Shown here piece by piece: positions 1 through 8,870 of a DNA stretch of 64,000 nucleotides. Positions within the stretch are counted from its first letter, which is position 1; each line of letters starts with the position of its first letter. The position numbers were made by a program, and so were the translations under genes. Below the pieces are notes generated by a model. It was given only the letters and a program-made list of their open reading frames with translations. It had not been told where the DNA came from and did not search any database. The DNA lies in assembly GCA_000306725.1 (NCBI GenBank), contig CP003083.1, positions 62,001-126,000 of the forward strand, written 5' to 3'. Source of the stretch: Methanolobus psychrophilus R15. GTDB taxonomy: Archaea > Halobacteriota > Methanosarcinia > Methanosarcinales > Methanosarcinaceae.

Positions 1-521
1 TAAAGGATGTTGTCTTCTTGTGATCCGGCAGGAAGGGTAACTGTTACAGTAAACCCGTTCAGGCTCTTCTCCCATTCATCTCCCCACAGCTGGTAATGAA
101 GTTCAGACACATCATTGTAGACCTTGACCCCGCGGTAATAATCATAGGACACGACAAAGGTGATCTGTTCAGGTGTCGGCTGTGGCAATGAGCCTACAAG
201 TTCGTAACCACCGGAAACAGGCACGACCCGGAAGTCGCACTGGCCCCCAATGCAGTATCCTGTTATGTTCTCAACAGAACCACCAGGAGGAGGATATACC
301 GTCCTGAATACTTCATAATAGATGCCGTCAAAAGAGTATGTGATGGATTCTTCCACATGTGTAATGCCATCAGCATCTACGGTTATGTTCGCAGTTGCAT
401 GGTCCAGTGTATAATCCCTTGCAGATACGCATGACGTAAGTAGCATCAGCACCACAATGATCAGAAAGGACCTGCGAATGATAGAGCTGGAATCAATTCC
501 TTTAAGCATATTATATAACAT
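1..521 (-). CDS. DUF2207 membrane protein, N-terminal part
   Basis: The gene runs off the left edge, so only about 173 N-terminal residues are visible. An AUG at 521 (or an in-frame one at 509) opens a signal-peptide-like segment with basic IIRR followed by a hydrophobic stretch ending LLTSCVSA. LTSC is compatible with a lipobox, but in archaea a plain signal peptide is equally likely. The exported part carries the pattern seen at the start of DUF2207 proteins: repeated beta strands with ITHVEESITYSFDG and a following aromatic/Arg segment (FRTVYPP). DUF2207 proteins usually continue into two or more membrane helices and a Gly-rich tail, here outside the window. Function of the family is not established. 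It is divergent from the AIM24 gene, with an AT-rich 270-bp spacer. Confidence 0.75.
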   Translation of the reverse strand, partial: MLYNMLKGIDSSSIIRRSFLIIVVLMLLTSCVSARDYTLDHATANITVDADGITHVEESITYSFDGIYYEVFRTVYPPPGGSVENITGYCIGGQCDFRVVPVSGGYELVGSLPQPTPEQITFVVSYDYYRGVKVYNDVSELHYQLWGDEWEKSLNGFTVTVTLPAGSQEDNIL

Positions 522-790
522 TTTGCACAAGTATCTACAACTCCGGAATTATATATGCAGTGAGAAGTTTTTAAACTTTTGTGCAAGTAATAAGTCTCTG
601 GAAATTCGATCTAAACTTTAGTCACATCAGTCATCCAGACAAAATCATTTCCTTATCCTATACAACAGCACTTAAGTATAGTTATCTAATACAATGTAGT
701 TATATATGATAATACAATATAATTAAATAATATATTAATAAAACAATATAATTGATATTTTAGTATTGTTTTTCATCTGGATGTGATACT
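522..790. other. AT-rich divergent intergenic region
   Basis: The spacer between the divergent DUF2207 and AIM24 genes is strongly AT-rich from about 660 to 770, with several TATA-like stretches (for example around 703 and 728). No RNA gene or convincing ORF is seen. It probably holds both promoters; a GGATGTGAT stretch at 779-787 resembles the archaeal ribosome binding site and sits just before the AIM24 reading frame. Confidence 0.5.
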
Positions 791-940
791 ATAGCAGAAA
801 CTAACTTTTATAACAATATAACCGTTCTTGACAGTGTTGACAAGGGAAACTTCAAAGCTGAGATACTCCAGTACAATTCTTTAACTGGAAGTAAGGACCC
901 AGATCTCGCAAAGAATCTATATTATGTTCATAAGTCCGGC

Positions 941-1624
941 ATGTCCCTTAAACAGGTAAAGGTCACATTGAATGATGGTGGCGTCATAGTCGAGCCCGGT
1001 GCTCTTCATTTTCATAAGGGAAACATTGTGTGTGATGCTAATATAGGAGGTCTGGGCGGCTTTGCAAAAAAGATGATAAAAAAGCAGCTTACTAATGAAG
1101 CTGCTTTTAACCCTCTCTACAGAGGAGTGGGTGAGATATTCATGGAACCAAGCTTCAGCCACTTCCTTATAGTGACTCTGAAAAATGGTTCTATCATTGT
1201 CGATAAGGGCATTTTCTACTGCTCAGAATCAACCCTGGAGGTTAGTGTTGCAAGCCAAAAGAACATAAGTGCAGGATTGTTCGGTAATGAAGGGTGGTTC
1301 CAGACAAAGATCAGTGGTACAGGCACATGTATTCTGGAAAGCCCCGTTCCAATTTCTGAAATACTGAAGTATAACCTTGATAATGAAAGACTTCAGGTTG
1401 ATGGAAATTTTGCTATTTTAAGGTCAGATTCCGTAAAATTCAGTGTTGAAAGTTCAGGTAAAGGCCTTGCAGGCAAACTAACCGCTGGAGAAGGCCTCCT
1501 GCAAACATTTGAAGGAACCGGAGCCGTGTGGCTTGCACCTACCCAACCTATTTACAAATCTATTTCTGCTGGTGGCGTTTCTTCTATGGCGGTTGCAACA
1601 TATAACAGGAACAATTCAACATAA
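941..1624 (+). CDS. AIM24 / TIGR00266-like family protein (first AUG; coding begins upstream)
   Basis: From the first AUG (941) the frame gives 227 residues rich in short beta strands and glycines (VIVEPGALHFHKGNI, GEIFMEPSF, LLQTFEGTGAVWLAPT). This is the pattern of the AIM24/TIGR00266 beta-roll family, whose cellular role in archaea is unknown. The same frame is open upstream to 764 and still reads like the family N terminus (FKAEILQYNSLTGSKDPDLA, then KNLYYVHKSGMS). There is no AUG, GUG or UUG in that stretch. An AUA at 791 lies three bases after GGATGTGAT, exactly where a start would be expected. So the protein probably begins near 791, by non-AUG initiation, or the start codon has been lost and the gene is silent or truncated. 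Family call is recognition, not a search. Confidence 0.75.
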   Translation: MSLKQVKVTLNDGGVIVEPGALHFHKGNIVCDANIGGLGGFAKKMIKKQLTNEAAFNPLYRGVGEIFMEPSFSHFLIVTLKNGSIIVDKGIFYCSESTLEVSVASQKNISAGLFGNEGWFQTKISGTGTCILESPVPISEILKYNLDNERLQVDGNFAILRSDSVKFSVESSGKGLAGKLTAGEGLLQTFEGTGAVWLAPTQPIYKSISAGGVSSMAVATYNRNNST

Positions 1625-1735
1625 TGGGGTTTTTAGACCCCATATTAATTTACTATATTCAAGCAATAGGTCAAAATCACACCACTTCAAAAACCGGTAA
1701 ACTTGATAAGGGAACATATCGTATCCATTTTGTCC

Positions 1736-2584
1736 ATGAAACACGATCACAAACAGCAGGGACCTGGATTCCAGCCCCTTCTCACTCCCCCGGAAAAAAT
1801 GCACGCTTCATCAGACTACTGCTTTGCTTTCAAAGAGCGCAAGATACTGCTCTTCTGCAATAACGGTGTTTGCAAATTGCCTTCAGTGAACGAACTCAGA
1901 GAGCTGGGCACTGAAATTATAAGAGAGCAGTACATCGGCGAGTTCGGTGATATATCATGTTTTACGGCTGAGATTGATAACAGCTTCAGGCATGATGAAG
2001 ATATCAGGTTCGAAGACCTGAGAAAACTGTATGATATACTGGGCGAACCTGTGGCGTCCCTTGCAGGCAGGGCCATCCAGTTACTTGAGTGGGACATAAA
2101 AACTGGTTTCTGTGGCCGCTGCGGTTCAAAAACATTCCGGAGTCAGCTGGAGAAAGCCAAGGAGTGTCCTGAATGTGGCTCACTTTTCTTCCCCAAGATA
2201 TCTCCTGCAATCATTGTGCTGATAGAAAAAGAAGACATGGCTCTCCTTGCGAGGTCTCCCGGTTTTCCGACTGGATTGTACGGCCTTATAGCCGGTTTTG
2301 TTGAACCGGGAGAGTCTGTTGAAGAGGCGGTTGTCAGGGAAGTGCTGGAGGAGGTAGGATTTTCTATAAAGGACATCGAATATTTCGGAAGCCAGCCCTG
2401 GCCTTATCCTGACTCCCTGATGATAGGTTTTACTGCCAGGTATGCAGGCGGTGAGATACGCATGGACACAGTGGAAATCGAAGATGCCCGCTGGTTCAAA
2501 TGTGATGAGATACCGACAGTTCCCGGCAACAACAGCATTTCTGGTCGACTCATATCCTATTTTATTGAAAAACACATGCCATAG
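1736..2584 (+). CDS. nudC: NUDIX hydrolase, NADH pyrophosphatase (NudC type)
   Basis: It is predicted to hydrolyse NADH/NAD or other nucleoside diphosphate derivatives in the cytosol. The sequence shows the NudC layout: an N-terminal variable domain (about 1-115), a four-cysteine zinc ribbon (FCGRCGSK with ECPECGS), then the Nudix box GX5EX7REUXEEXGU as GFVEPGE with REVLEEVGF. It is followed by SQPWPYPDSLMIGF, the signature that marks the NADH pyrophosphatase subgroup. Length near 280 residues fits. The frame is open upstream to a UUG at 1703. I take the AUG at 1736, but no clear ribosome binding site decides between them, and the AUG at 1799 is also possible. In bacterial NudC the same enzyme also acts on NAD-capped RNA; whether this one does is unknown. 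Confidence 0.88.
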   Translation: MKHDHKQQGPGFQPLLTPPEKMHASSDYCFAFKERKILLFCNNGVCKLPSVNELRELGTEIIREQYIGEFGDISCFTAEIDNSFRHDEDIRFEDLRKLYDILGEPVASLAGRAIQLLEWDIKTGFCGRCGSKTFRSQLEKAKECPECGSLFFPKISPAIIVLIEKEDMALLARSPGFPTGLYGLIAGFVEPGESVEEAVVREVLEEVGFSIKDIEYFGSQPWPYPDSLMIGFTARYAGGEIRMDTVEIEDARWFKCDEIPTVPGNNSISGRLISYFIEKHMP

Positions 2585-2703
2585 AAGATAAGCTGTCCAG
2601 TGGGAAAAGAATAATGTACATAAGAATGAATGTATTATATGTACTAATGCTTCAGACAGGTTTTAAGCATTTAAAAGTGAGCTGTTAATTAAGAAAATAC
2701 TCT

Positions 2704-4650
2704 ATGAAGGTGAGTGGCTTGAAGATCAGGATATTGTGGTATGGCTTGATAGGGTTGTTATTCATTATTGGATTCACACAGACGTGCGCTGCTTTAACGT
2801 ACTCCGGTGGCGGCGAGTGGGAATACTCAACCGAGATAAACATAAAAGAGATTTCCGGACAGGACCTTACTAATTATCAGGTCCCTGTTGTCCTGAACAG
2901 CTCCAATTTTGATTTCTCCAGAGCTCAGGATGCTGGTCAGGACATACGCTTCACCTCAGGTGACAGGCAACTGCAGCACTGGCTGGAGGAATGGAACTTA
3001 CAATCAAAAAAGGCGACAATATGGGTCCGGATACCTTACGTGACTTCCGGTGGAACCATCAGGATCACTATGCACTACGGAAATCCGCTTGCAACTGATA
3101 TAAGCTCCGGCGCTTCCACCTTTGAGTTCTTTGATGACTTCAGCGGCAATAATCTTGCTTTTGGTAACTGGGAACAGTTTACCACAGGCGGGGGCCAGCT
3201 CAGCGTCACTTCGGAAGCTGCCAGGCTTATAGTTCCAAACTATCATCCCGCAGATATTTCCAGGATCAAGTCCGCCAAGGATTTCCCTATCAATTCGATG
3301 TTTGTGGTAAAAAGAAAGAAGGTCACTACAGGAACCGACTCTCGTGGCCCGGTAATAGTCCAGGGATTTGTGGATTCCCGCAACGAGGACAGGAGTCACA
3401 TGCTTGTCAGCACCGAACTCGAAAGGGAGACAAAGGTCAACTGGATACTGAAGAACAGCACTGCTGATGTCAGTCGCACAACAGCTGACCTGACAGACCT
3501 TAATGTCGCCGAAGATACATGGTACACCACAGCAGTTGCATGGTACCTTGAAGATGAATTAGGAAAAGTATCATTCTTTAAGAATGGTATAAGGGACAGT
3601 AGAATGGACTTTACCACCACCGAGAGAACCAACAACCTGAACCTTATAAAAGTAAAGGCTTACCTTTCAGCAAGAACCTATCCGGATGCTTCAGATAACA
3701 CCGGATATGCAGCTTTTGATTACGCCTATGTGCGCAAATTCGTTTCAGGAGAGCCAACTGTGACCGTCGGTAGAATTACCGGAGCTGCTGCACAGGAAAG
3801 CACAAATGATACGCCGGAACCTGCTAAAATCAATGTTACTGTGCCTGGTGGCGTGATAAATGCAGTCCGCATCTTTGATGCATCAGCATATGATGCTTCC
3901 GTACTGGAAGAACTCAATGCCAGCGGCTTTAACATGATTCTCGTAAGGACAACTCCGGACAACATATGGAGCCTTGAGAGATTTGTAAAGGCAGCTCACA
4001 AAAACGGCATCCAGGTCTATGCAATGATAATCAGGGATGGAGGAAGCTCCGAGAACATGATAGATACGGCACAGCAGATTGCCGACTATAACAACAAGTC
4101 CCTTGCACGCTTTGATGGAATAAACATTGCACTCAACCCATGCAGTGAAGATCCCAATGAAGCATGCGAAGATAACCTGGCCTTGCTTGAAAGTCTGCGT
4201 GCAAGCTCCGGAAGCTTGCCGATAGCTGTTGATGTGCCTGTTTCTTACGACAGGTCTGCATTGCAGGAAGTTTCGGATGAGGTTGAATTCTTCATTCTCC
4301 TTACCTACGATGAACAGGGAGAGCATTTAAACAACACTGCAACAATCATTGACTCCATCTCAGCAAAGATGGGAGAGATTCGGGGAGCGGGAGAAAATGC
4401 CCTGATAGGTATTGCTGTTGGCGAGGAATATATGACAGACACGCAAGTACAGGGCCTTATTGAAGGATTGCAGGACTATTATTCACAGGATACGGCTTTC
4501 ATGGGTACTGCAATAGTGGTCTACGAAGACTACCGGGAATACTCCCAGATAACACCATCAACAGAAGAAAACAGGGCAATACCGGCATTCACAGTTCTGA
4601 TTGCAATCAGTATGCTGCTAGGTGCGGTATATATCCTAAAGAAAAAATAA
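2704..4650 (+). CDS. DUF2341 surface protein with TIM-barrel-like C-terminal domain
   Basis: A 648-residue exported protein. Residues 1-30 form a signal peptide (basic start, hydrophobic LIGLLFIIGF, then CAA). Residues about 65-150 match DUF2341 (YQVPVVLNSSNFDF, QDIRFT, ATIWVRIPYV, IRITMHYGNP), a domain common in cell-surface proteins and followed, as usual, by a jelly-roll/LamG-like stretch to about 355. Residues about 380-620 form a different domain: VRIFDASAYD, GFNMILVRTT, HKNGIQVYAMI, FDGINIALNP, FFILLTYDE and ALIGIAVGE look like the strands of a TIM-barrel glycoside-hydrolase-like fold. The tail IPAFTVLIAISMLLGAVYIL plus lysines is a membrane anchor resembling archaeal CTERM sorting signals. 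Substrate unknown; carbohydrate binding or hydrolysis at the cell surface is inference. Confidence 0.75.
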   Translation: MKVSGLKIRILWYGLIGLLFIIGFTQTCAALTYSGGGEWEYSTEINIKEISGQDLTNYQVPVVLNSSNFDFSRAQDAGQDIRFTSGDRQLQHWLEEWNLQSKKATIWVRIPYVTSGGTIRITMHYGNPLATDISSGASTFEFFDDFSGNNLAFGNWEQFTTGGGQLSVTSEAARLIVPNYHPADISRIKSAKDFPINSMFVVKRKKVTTGTDSRGPVIVQGFVDSRNEDRSHMLVSTELERETKVNWILKNSTADVSRTTADLTDLNVAEDTWYTTAVAWYLEDELGKVSFFKNGIRDSRMDFTTTERTNNLNLIKVKAYLSARTYPDASDNTGYAAFDYAYVRKFVSGEPTVTVGRITGAAAQESTNDTPEPAKINVTVPGGVINAVRIFDASAYDASVLEELNASGFNMILVRTTPDNIWSLERFVKAAHKNGIQVYAMIIRDGGSSENMIDTAQQIADYNNKSLARFDGINIALNPCSEDPNEACEDNLALLESLRASSGSLPIAVDVPVSYDRSALQEVSDEVEFFILLTYDEQGEHLNNTATIIDSISAKMGEIRGAGENALIGIAVGEEYMTDTQVQGLIEGLQDYYSQDTAFMGTAIVVYEDYREYSQITPSTEENRAIPAFTVLIAISMLLGAVYILKKK

Positions 4651-4660
4651 ATAATGGATG

Positions 4661-4683
4661 GATGATGTGAAACTCACATCATC
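4661..4683. terminator. Perfect hairpin between convergent genes
   Basis: GATGATGTGA (4661-4670), loop AAC, then TCACATCATC (4674-4683) form a perfect 10-bp stem. It lies in the 44-bp gap between the converging DUF2341 and acyl-CoA ligase genes and is followed by AT-rich sequence with a T tract (TATTTTGTTT). It could end transcription from both sides. Archaeal termination mostly needs only U-tracts, so the role of the stem is inferred. Confidence 0.55.
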
Positions 4684-4694
4684 TAATATTTTGT

Positions 4695-6335
4695 TTAGAC
4701 TTTTTCCTTGAGCAGCTCAATTGCCAGATCCTTTAGCTTGAACTTCTGGACTTTTCCGCTTGCGGTCAATGGAAAATCCTCCACGAAGAAAACATGCTTG
4801 GGAACCTTGTAGCGTGCTATCCTGGACAACGCATGATCCCTTACGTCCTCTTCAGTGAGACTGGCGCCGGAATCAAGGATTACAAAGGCTCCGACTATCT
4901 CGCCGTATTTCTCATCGGGTATGCCGACCACCTGGGCACTCTTTATGCCGGGCATGGTGAAAAGGAATTCCTCGATCTCCCTTGGGTAGACGTTCTCACC
5001 GCCTCTTATGATCATGTCCTTTATGCGCCCTGTGATACGATAGTAACCGTTCTCATCACATGTACCAAGGTCTCCACTGTGTAGCCAGCCCTTTTCATCG
5101 ATTGCCTTTTTTGTCTCTTCAGGCATCTTGTAATAGCCTTTCATGACATTATAACCGCGGCAGCATATTTCCCCGATAGTGTTGGGAGGGAGGGGCATAT
5201 AGGTTTCCGGATCCATCACTGCGGCTTCCACGCCAGGGAAGACTCGCCCGACTGTCTCTACACGGAGCTCTATAGGATCATCAGTTGTGGTCTGGGTAAT
5301 CCCCGGAGAGGCTTCTGTCAGGCCATATACAATAGTGATTTCGTTGCAGTTCATTTCGTTTATGACCTTTTTCATGGAATCAATAGGACAGGTAGAACCA
5401 GCCATTATTCCCGTGCGCAGAGAAGAAAGATCGAACATTTTGAACATTGGGTGAGTGTATTCGGCAATGAACATTGTGGGGACGCCATATAAAGCCGTAC
5501 ACTTTTCTTTCTGGACAGCTGCCAGCACCATCAGAGGATCATAAAGTTCGAGCATCACCAGTGTTGCCCTGTGGGTCAGGATAGCCATTACCCCTAGCAC
5601 GATCCCAAAGCAGTGGAATAGCGGAACAGGGAGGCACAGGCGGTCATCGCACGTAAACTTCTGCCTGTTTCCAATCGAAAGACCGTTGTTCAGGATATTG
5701 CTGTGTGTCAGCATAACTCCTTTGGGGAAACCAGTGGTGCCTGATGTGTACTGCATATTGATGACATCATTGCAGTCAAGCGTTGACTTGATACTTTCAA
5801 GCTTCTCGTCGGTACTGTGTTGTCCCAGCAACATCAGCTCACGGGTATTGTACATTCCACGGTGCTTTTCCTGCCCGATGAAAATAACACTTTTCAAATG
5901 CGGGAACTTCCTGCTCTTCAGGTTCCCACGGTTGTGCGTCTTTAATTCCGGAACCAGTTCATATATTATATCAATGTAGTTCACATCCCTGAAACCGTCT
6001 ATGATGGCGAGTGCTTTCAGGTCAGCCTGATTCATGACATACTCTACTTCATGGATCTTGTATGCGGTATTGACTGTAACGAGAACCGCACCGATCTTAG
6101 CGGTCGCAAACATGAAAGTCAACCAATCAGGCACATTCTTTGCCCATATGCCTACATGGTCTCTCTTTCCTATACCTATCTCCAGCAGGCCTTTGGCCAT
6201 CAAATTAACGCGTTCATCGAATTGCTTATAGGTGAACCTGAGGTTTCTGTCAGGATAAACTATAAACTCCCTGTCAGGATCTGCCCTTACCTGTTTTTCG
6301 AATACATCGCCAATGGTATCAGTTATAATCTCCAT
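4695..6335 (-). CDS. AMP-dependent acyl-CoA synthetase/ligase
   Basis: It activates a carboxylic acid with ATP and CoA to acyl-CoA through an acyl-AMP. All ANL-superfamily motifs are present: the P-loop-like [16 protein letters not shown] (about 205-220), the A5 motif YGLTEASPG, the A7/A8 hinge GDLG with [19 protein letters not shown], and the C-terminal catalytic lysine motif [10 protein letters not shown]. The 546-residue length and motif set put it among medium/long-chain acyl-CoA ligases; the exact acid cannot be read from sequence. Start: AUG at 6335, preceded by GGAGCCGGAT. It is the last gene of a three-gene minus-strand unit behind a thioesterase and an XRE-cupin regulator. A methanogen does not make fatty-acid lipids, so the substrate could be a branched-chain, aromatic or cofactor-related acid. 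Confidence 0.9.
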   Translation of the reverse strand: MEIITDTIGDVFEKQVRADPDREFIVYPDRNLRFTYKQFDERVNLMAKGLLEIGIGKRDHVGIWAKNVPDWLTFMFATAKIGAVLVTVNTAYKIHEVEYVMNQADLKALAIIDGFRDVNYIDIIYELVPELKTHNRGNLKSRKFPHLKSVIFIGQEKHRGMYNTRELMLLGQHSTDEKLESIKSTLDCNDVINMQYTSGTTGFPKGVMLTHSNILNNGLSIGNRQKFTCDDRLCLPVPLFHCFGIVLGVMAILTHRATLVMLELYDPLMVLAAVQKEKCTALYGVPTMFIAEYTHPMFKMFDLSSLRTGIMAGSTCPIDSMKKVINEMNCNEITIVYGLTEASPGITQTTTDDPIELRVETVGRVFPGVEAAVMDPETYMPLPPNTIGEICCRGYNVMKGYYKMPEETKKAIDEKGWLHSGDLGTCDENGYYRITGRIKDMIIRGGENVYPREIEEFLFTMPGIKSAQVVGIPDEKYGEIVGAFVILDSGASLTEEDVRDHALSRIARYKVPKHVFFVEDFPLTASGKVQKFKLKDLAIELLKEKV

Positions 6336-6356
6336 GATATCCGGCTCCTTTCAATG

Positions 6357-6776
6357 TCATTGTTTTCCTATGTTTTCCGCATTCACAAGGTGTTCTTCAA
6401 GTGATCTTCTGATATTGTCCGGAATGGGCACGGACTTCTTGTTAATGAAATCGTAATGGACGATCACTACCTGTCCTTTGGCGCACAGTTTCCCGTTCTG
6501 CCACGCGTCATGCCCGATCGTGAAGGAAGAATTGCCTATCCTGGTGATATAGGTGCGGATATCCACATCAAAGCCATAGCTTATCTCACCGACATAATCA
6601 TATTCAGACCTGGCCAGGATGAGCTTCCATTTCTCAAAGCTCAGGTCAAGGTCAGGTGTGAAAAGCCTGAAAACTGGGTTTCGTGCCTGTTCGAACCAGA
6701 TAGCAATGGAAATGTTGTTCGCATGTCTCAGTCCGTCGATGTCTCCGAATCGGGGAGTGACTATTGTATTGAACAT
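6357..6776 (-). CDS. Hotdog-fold acyl-CoA thioesterase (4HBT family)
   Basis: A 139-residue single-domain hotdog protein. Near the N terminus, FGDIDGLRHANN matches the 4HBT/YbgC active-site segment, in which an Asp followed by a His-containing helix start is typical. The remaining pattern (EYDYVGEISYGFDVDIRTYI, SSFTIGHDAWQNGKLCAKGQVVIVHYDF) is the standard beta sheet. It should hydrolyse an acyl-CoA thioester, opposing or proofreading the ligase directly downstream (21 bp away). I choose the AUG at 6776, with GATGATC just before it, over the AUG at 6782. The regulator gene ends 15 bp upstream, so the three genes are very likely co-transcribed. Confidence 0.85.
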   Translation of the reverse strand: MFNTIVTPRFGDIDGLRHANNISIAIWFEQARNPVFRLFTPDLDLSFEKWKLILARSEYDYVGEISYGFDVDIRTYITRIGNSSFTIGHDAWQNGKLCAKGQVVIVHYDFINKKSVPIPDNIRRSLEEHLVNAENIGKQ

Positions 6777-6791
6777 GATCATCTTCCGGGT

Positions 6792-7367
6792 TCAGAGAGG
6801 TGCATAAACTACTGCAAGTATCTGTGCGTCCGAACCTACGGCGTGGACATTATGAGGGACAATGGAATCATAATAGATGCTGTCTCCTGCAATGAGATTG
6901 TACTTGTCTTTTCCGTAGAGTATCTCAATTTCCCCTTTGGTCACGAAAATGAACTCTTCACCTTCGTGGGATGATAGTTTCACCTCTGCTGACTGTGGCG
7001 GATGGACATCAATAATAAAAGGCTCCATGTGGCGGTCTGCCTTATCAGAGGCAAGGGAGAAGAAGTCCAGGGTGCTGGTCTCGCATTTGTCGCAGTTGCC
7101 GGAGAAGCGTACAATATTCTTTGATTTACCCGCTTTCACAACAACCGGTGCGTTGTGGGGAGCGTCATCAAGGAAAGTGCCCAGACGGACCCCGAGTGCT
7201 CTTGCTATCTGCATCAGAGGAGTCAATGATGGAACAAGAGCTCCTTTTTCAAGCTTGTCGATAAGCTCCGCACTCGTATTGCTGGCCTGCGCCAGATCTT
7301 CCACCGACATTTCCTGCGTTTCTCTAATCTGGCGTATCTTACTGCCTATCAGGTTTTTTTCCGACAT
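6792..7367 (-). CDS. XRE-family regulator with C-terminal cupin domain
   Basis: Residues about 6-65 form an HTH_3 DNA-binding domain ([41 protein letters not shown]). Residues about 115-190 form a cupin_2 barrel ([39 protein letters not shown]), a small-molecule sensor fold. Such XRE-cupin proteins regulate the genes beside them in response to a metabolite. Here it is the first gene of a minus-strand operon with the thioesterase and the acyl-CoA ligase, so it most likely controls that operon, perhaps through an acyl-CoA or free acid. Start AUG at 7367 is preceded by GAGGAAGT. The middle (about 75-110) holds a Cys pair (CDKCE). Confidence 0.88.
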   Translation of the reverse strand: MSEKNLIGSKIRQIRETQEMSVEDLAQASNTSAELIDKLEKGALVPSLTPLMQIARALGVRLGTFLDDAPHNAPVVVKAGKSKNIVRFSGNCDKCETSTLDFFSLASDKADRHMEPFIIDVHPPQSAEVKLSSHEGEEFIFVTKGEIEILYGKDKYNLIAGDSIYYDSIVPHNVHAVGSDAQILAVVYAPL

Positions 7368-7484
7368 GGTACTTCCTCATATATTCAAATGGATAGAATG
7401 AACAAATAATATGATAACGTAATGCGAACGGCATTTTGAGTTATAACAATTACCTTATTTGACATATTATAGATAAGGTATATT

Positions 7485-7574
7485 ATGAACCTCAATGACC
7501 TAAGAAAGGATGCAGCAGTAAATAAATTATTCGTTTTGATCAACCCCGCGGAAATCAGAAAACCAGATACATAA
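7485..7574 (+). CDS. Possible 29-residue micro-ORF
   Basis: AUG at 7485, preceded by AAGGTATATT, opens a 29-codon frame ending at 7574. The peptide is compositionally protein-like (MNLNDLRKDAAVNKLFVLIN, then PAEIRKPDT) and lies upstream of, and divergent from, the XRE-cupin operon. It could be a real small protein, the start of a decayed gene, or chance. I do not recognise it. Confidence 0.28.
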   Translation: MNLNDLRKDAAVNKLFVLINPAEIRKPDT

Positions 7575-8101
7575 CAGCCTTTAAACACTATACATTTTTT
7601 ACGAGCATGTTGCCAGCAAAAATCACCACATGCAAAAATGGGAAGGCCAATTATAAGAGAAAAGAGGCTTATTGAAGCAAGAGTTTAAGACAGGTCGAAA
7701 ATACATAAGGATTAACAATTAACACCAACGGGACTTATCGAAGTAGAAATATTTTAAATCAGGTGTGGGTAATTGGGAGTGGGGGTTGGTGGTAGAAAAA
7801 GACACAGGCCTGTAGAATACTCGTTAACGATGACACTATATATCATTTGTCAATATAACTATTTTGCATATATAGTTGCAATTTAAGCGAACAGTTTTTC
7901 ATAATATTTTTTATTAGTGAATTTCCAATTCCATGGAAAAACACATTTTCTAAAAAACTATGACATTGAGAATAATTAATTTTAGGGAAGGTAATGTTAT
8001 TATTATAATATTTCATGTTGATGTGAACAACACGATAATTATAAATAATTTCCAATATTCACAGCGTTAAAACACATACTAATTATAGCAGAGGTAAAAA
8101 A
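7575..8101. other. Intergenic region without recognisable genes
   Basis: About 530 bp of AT-rich DNA with a G-rich island (GGGAGTGGGGGTTGGTGGT near 7774). No RNA gene or credible ORF is visible on either strand. The stretch just before 8102 (GAGGTAAAAAA) is the ribosome binding site of the next gene, and TATA-like sequences occur near 7850 and 8035. Confidence 0.4.
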
Positions 8102-8503
8102 ATGAAAATACGAGTAGTAAGTTCTAAAGATGAAATTAATTCCCTTGGTCCAAATGAACAAATGATACACTTTGCATTCCGACCATCAAATACGGATATC
8201 TTTACTCTTATAACCAAGTGTCCAAATGTCAAAGCTCTGCACATTCCTCCATCATATATAAGAACGGTTTCCAAATCAACTCGCATGTTCCTTGAGATGA
8301 AAGGTATCGCCCTCCTGGAAGGCGATGTATGGGGTCACAGGAAAGACATCAATGAATATTCTGAGATTTCTCAAAGCATCTATGACCACATAAAAGAATA
8401 CAGTGCAGATGGTCTATCAGATGATGAAATTGAAGCAAAGCTGAGTAATGATCTGCATATGGGTCCAGACCTAATCAGATTCATTGTTAAAAATAAAAAA
8501 TGA
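8102..8503 (+). CDS. DUF1699 family protein
   Basis: A 133-residue cytosolic protein that I recognise as the DUF1699 family, found mainly in Methanosarcinales. Telling segments are MKIRVVSSKDEINSL, IHFAFRPSNTDIFTLITKCP, IPPSYIRTVSKSTRMFLEM and LLEGDVWGHRKDINEYSEI. The C-terminal 40 residues form a helical acidic segment. No catalytic motif is visible and the family has no known function. AUG 8102 has the ribosome binding site GAGGT seven bases upstream. It stands alone between two gene-poor stretches. Confidence 0.8.
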   Translation: MKIRVVSSKDEINSLGPNEQMIHFAFRPSNTDIFTLITKCPNVKALHIPPSYIRTVSKSTRMFLEMKGIALLEGDVWGHRKDINEYSEISQSIYDHIKEYSADGLSDDEIEAKLSNDLHMGPDLIRFIVKNKK

Positions 8504-8594
8504 TAGATATTCTGGAACATCAAATTTTGGCTCTGCAAAAGTTTCCCTATTTTGGAAAGTACTTTAGAGGAGTAGAGTTAGAACTGCCGGCATA

Positions 8595-8811
8595 TTATCC
8601 CTGCAGTTCTTTTAATGTTTTCAGATCTTCCTCGATATCTTCCACAGAATAGAGAAGAGACACACCTTTGATGTCCACAAGGACAAGTATTTTCCACTTA
8701 CTATTAAGTCCTGCCAGTTAGGTGGCTTTCCCAAGGATAGTTTTTACCCTATCTGTAGAGCTCTACTGCAAGTGTCTTTTTGATAAAGCCCGGCACCTTC
8801 AGACAAAACAC
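8595..8811 (-). pseudogene. Decayed gene remnant
   Basis: The reverse strand reads like broken coding sequence. One frame gives LKVPGFIKKTLAVELYR and then a stop. A shifted frame gives VKTILGKAT, a stop, then LAGLNSKWKILVLVDIKG and VSLLYSVEDIEEDLKTLKEL, ending in a stop at 8595-8597. A consistent Lys/Glu/Leu-rich protein with one frameshift and one in-frame stop is the simplest reading. There is no start codon and no room for a full gene before the hydantoinase gene. The family is not recognised. Confidence 0.4.
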
Positions 8812-8870
8812 TTAAGAACTTATATATCCGATGAATTACAAATTATTTTGAAATACTAGCAGGTGACAAT

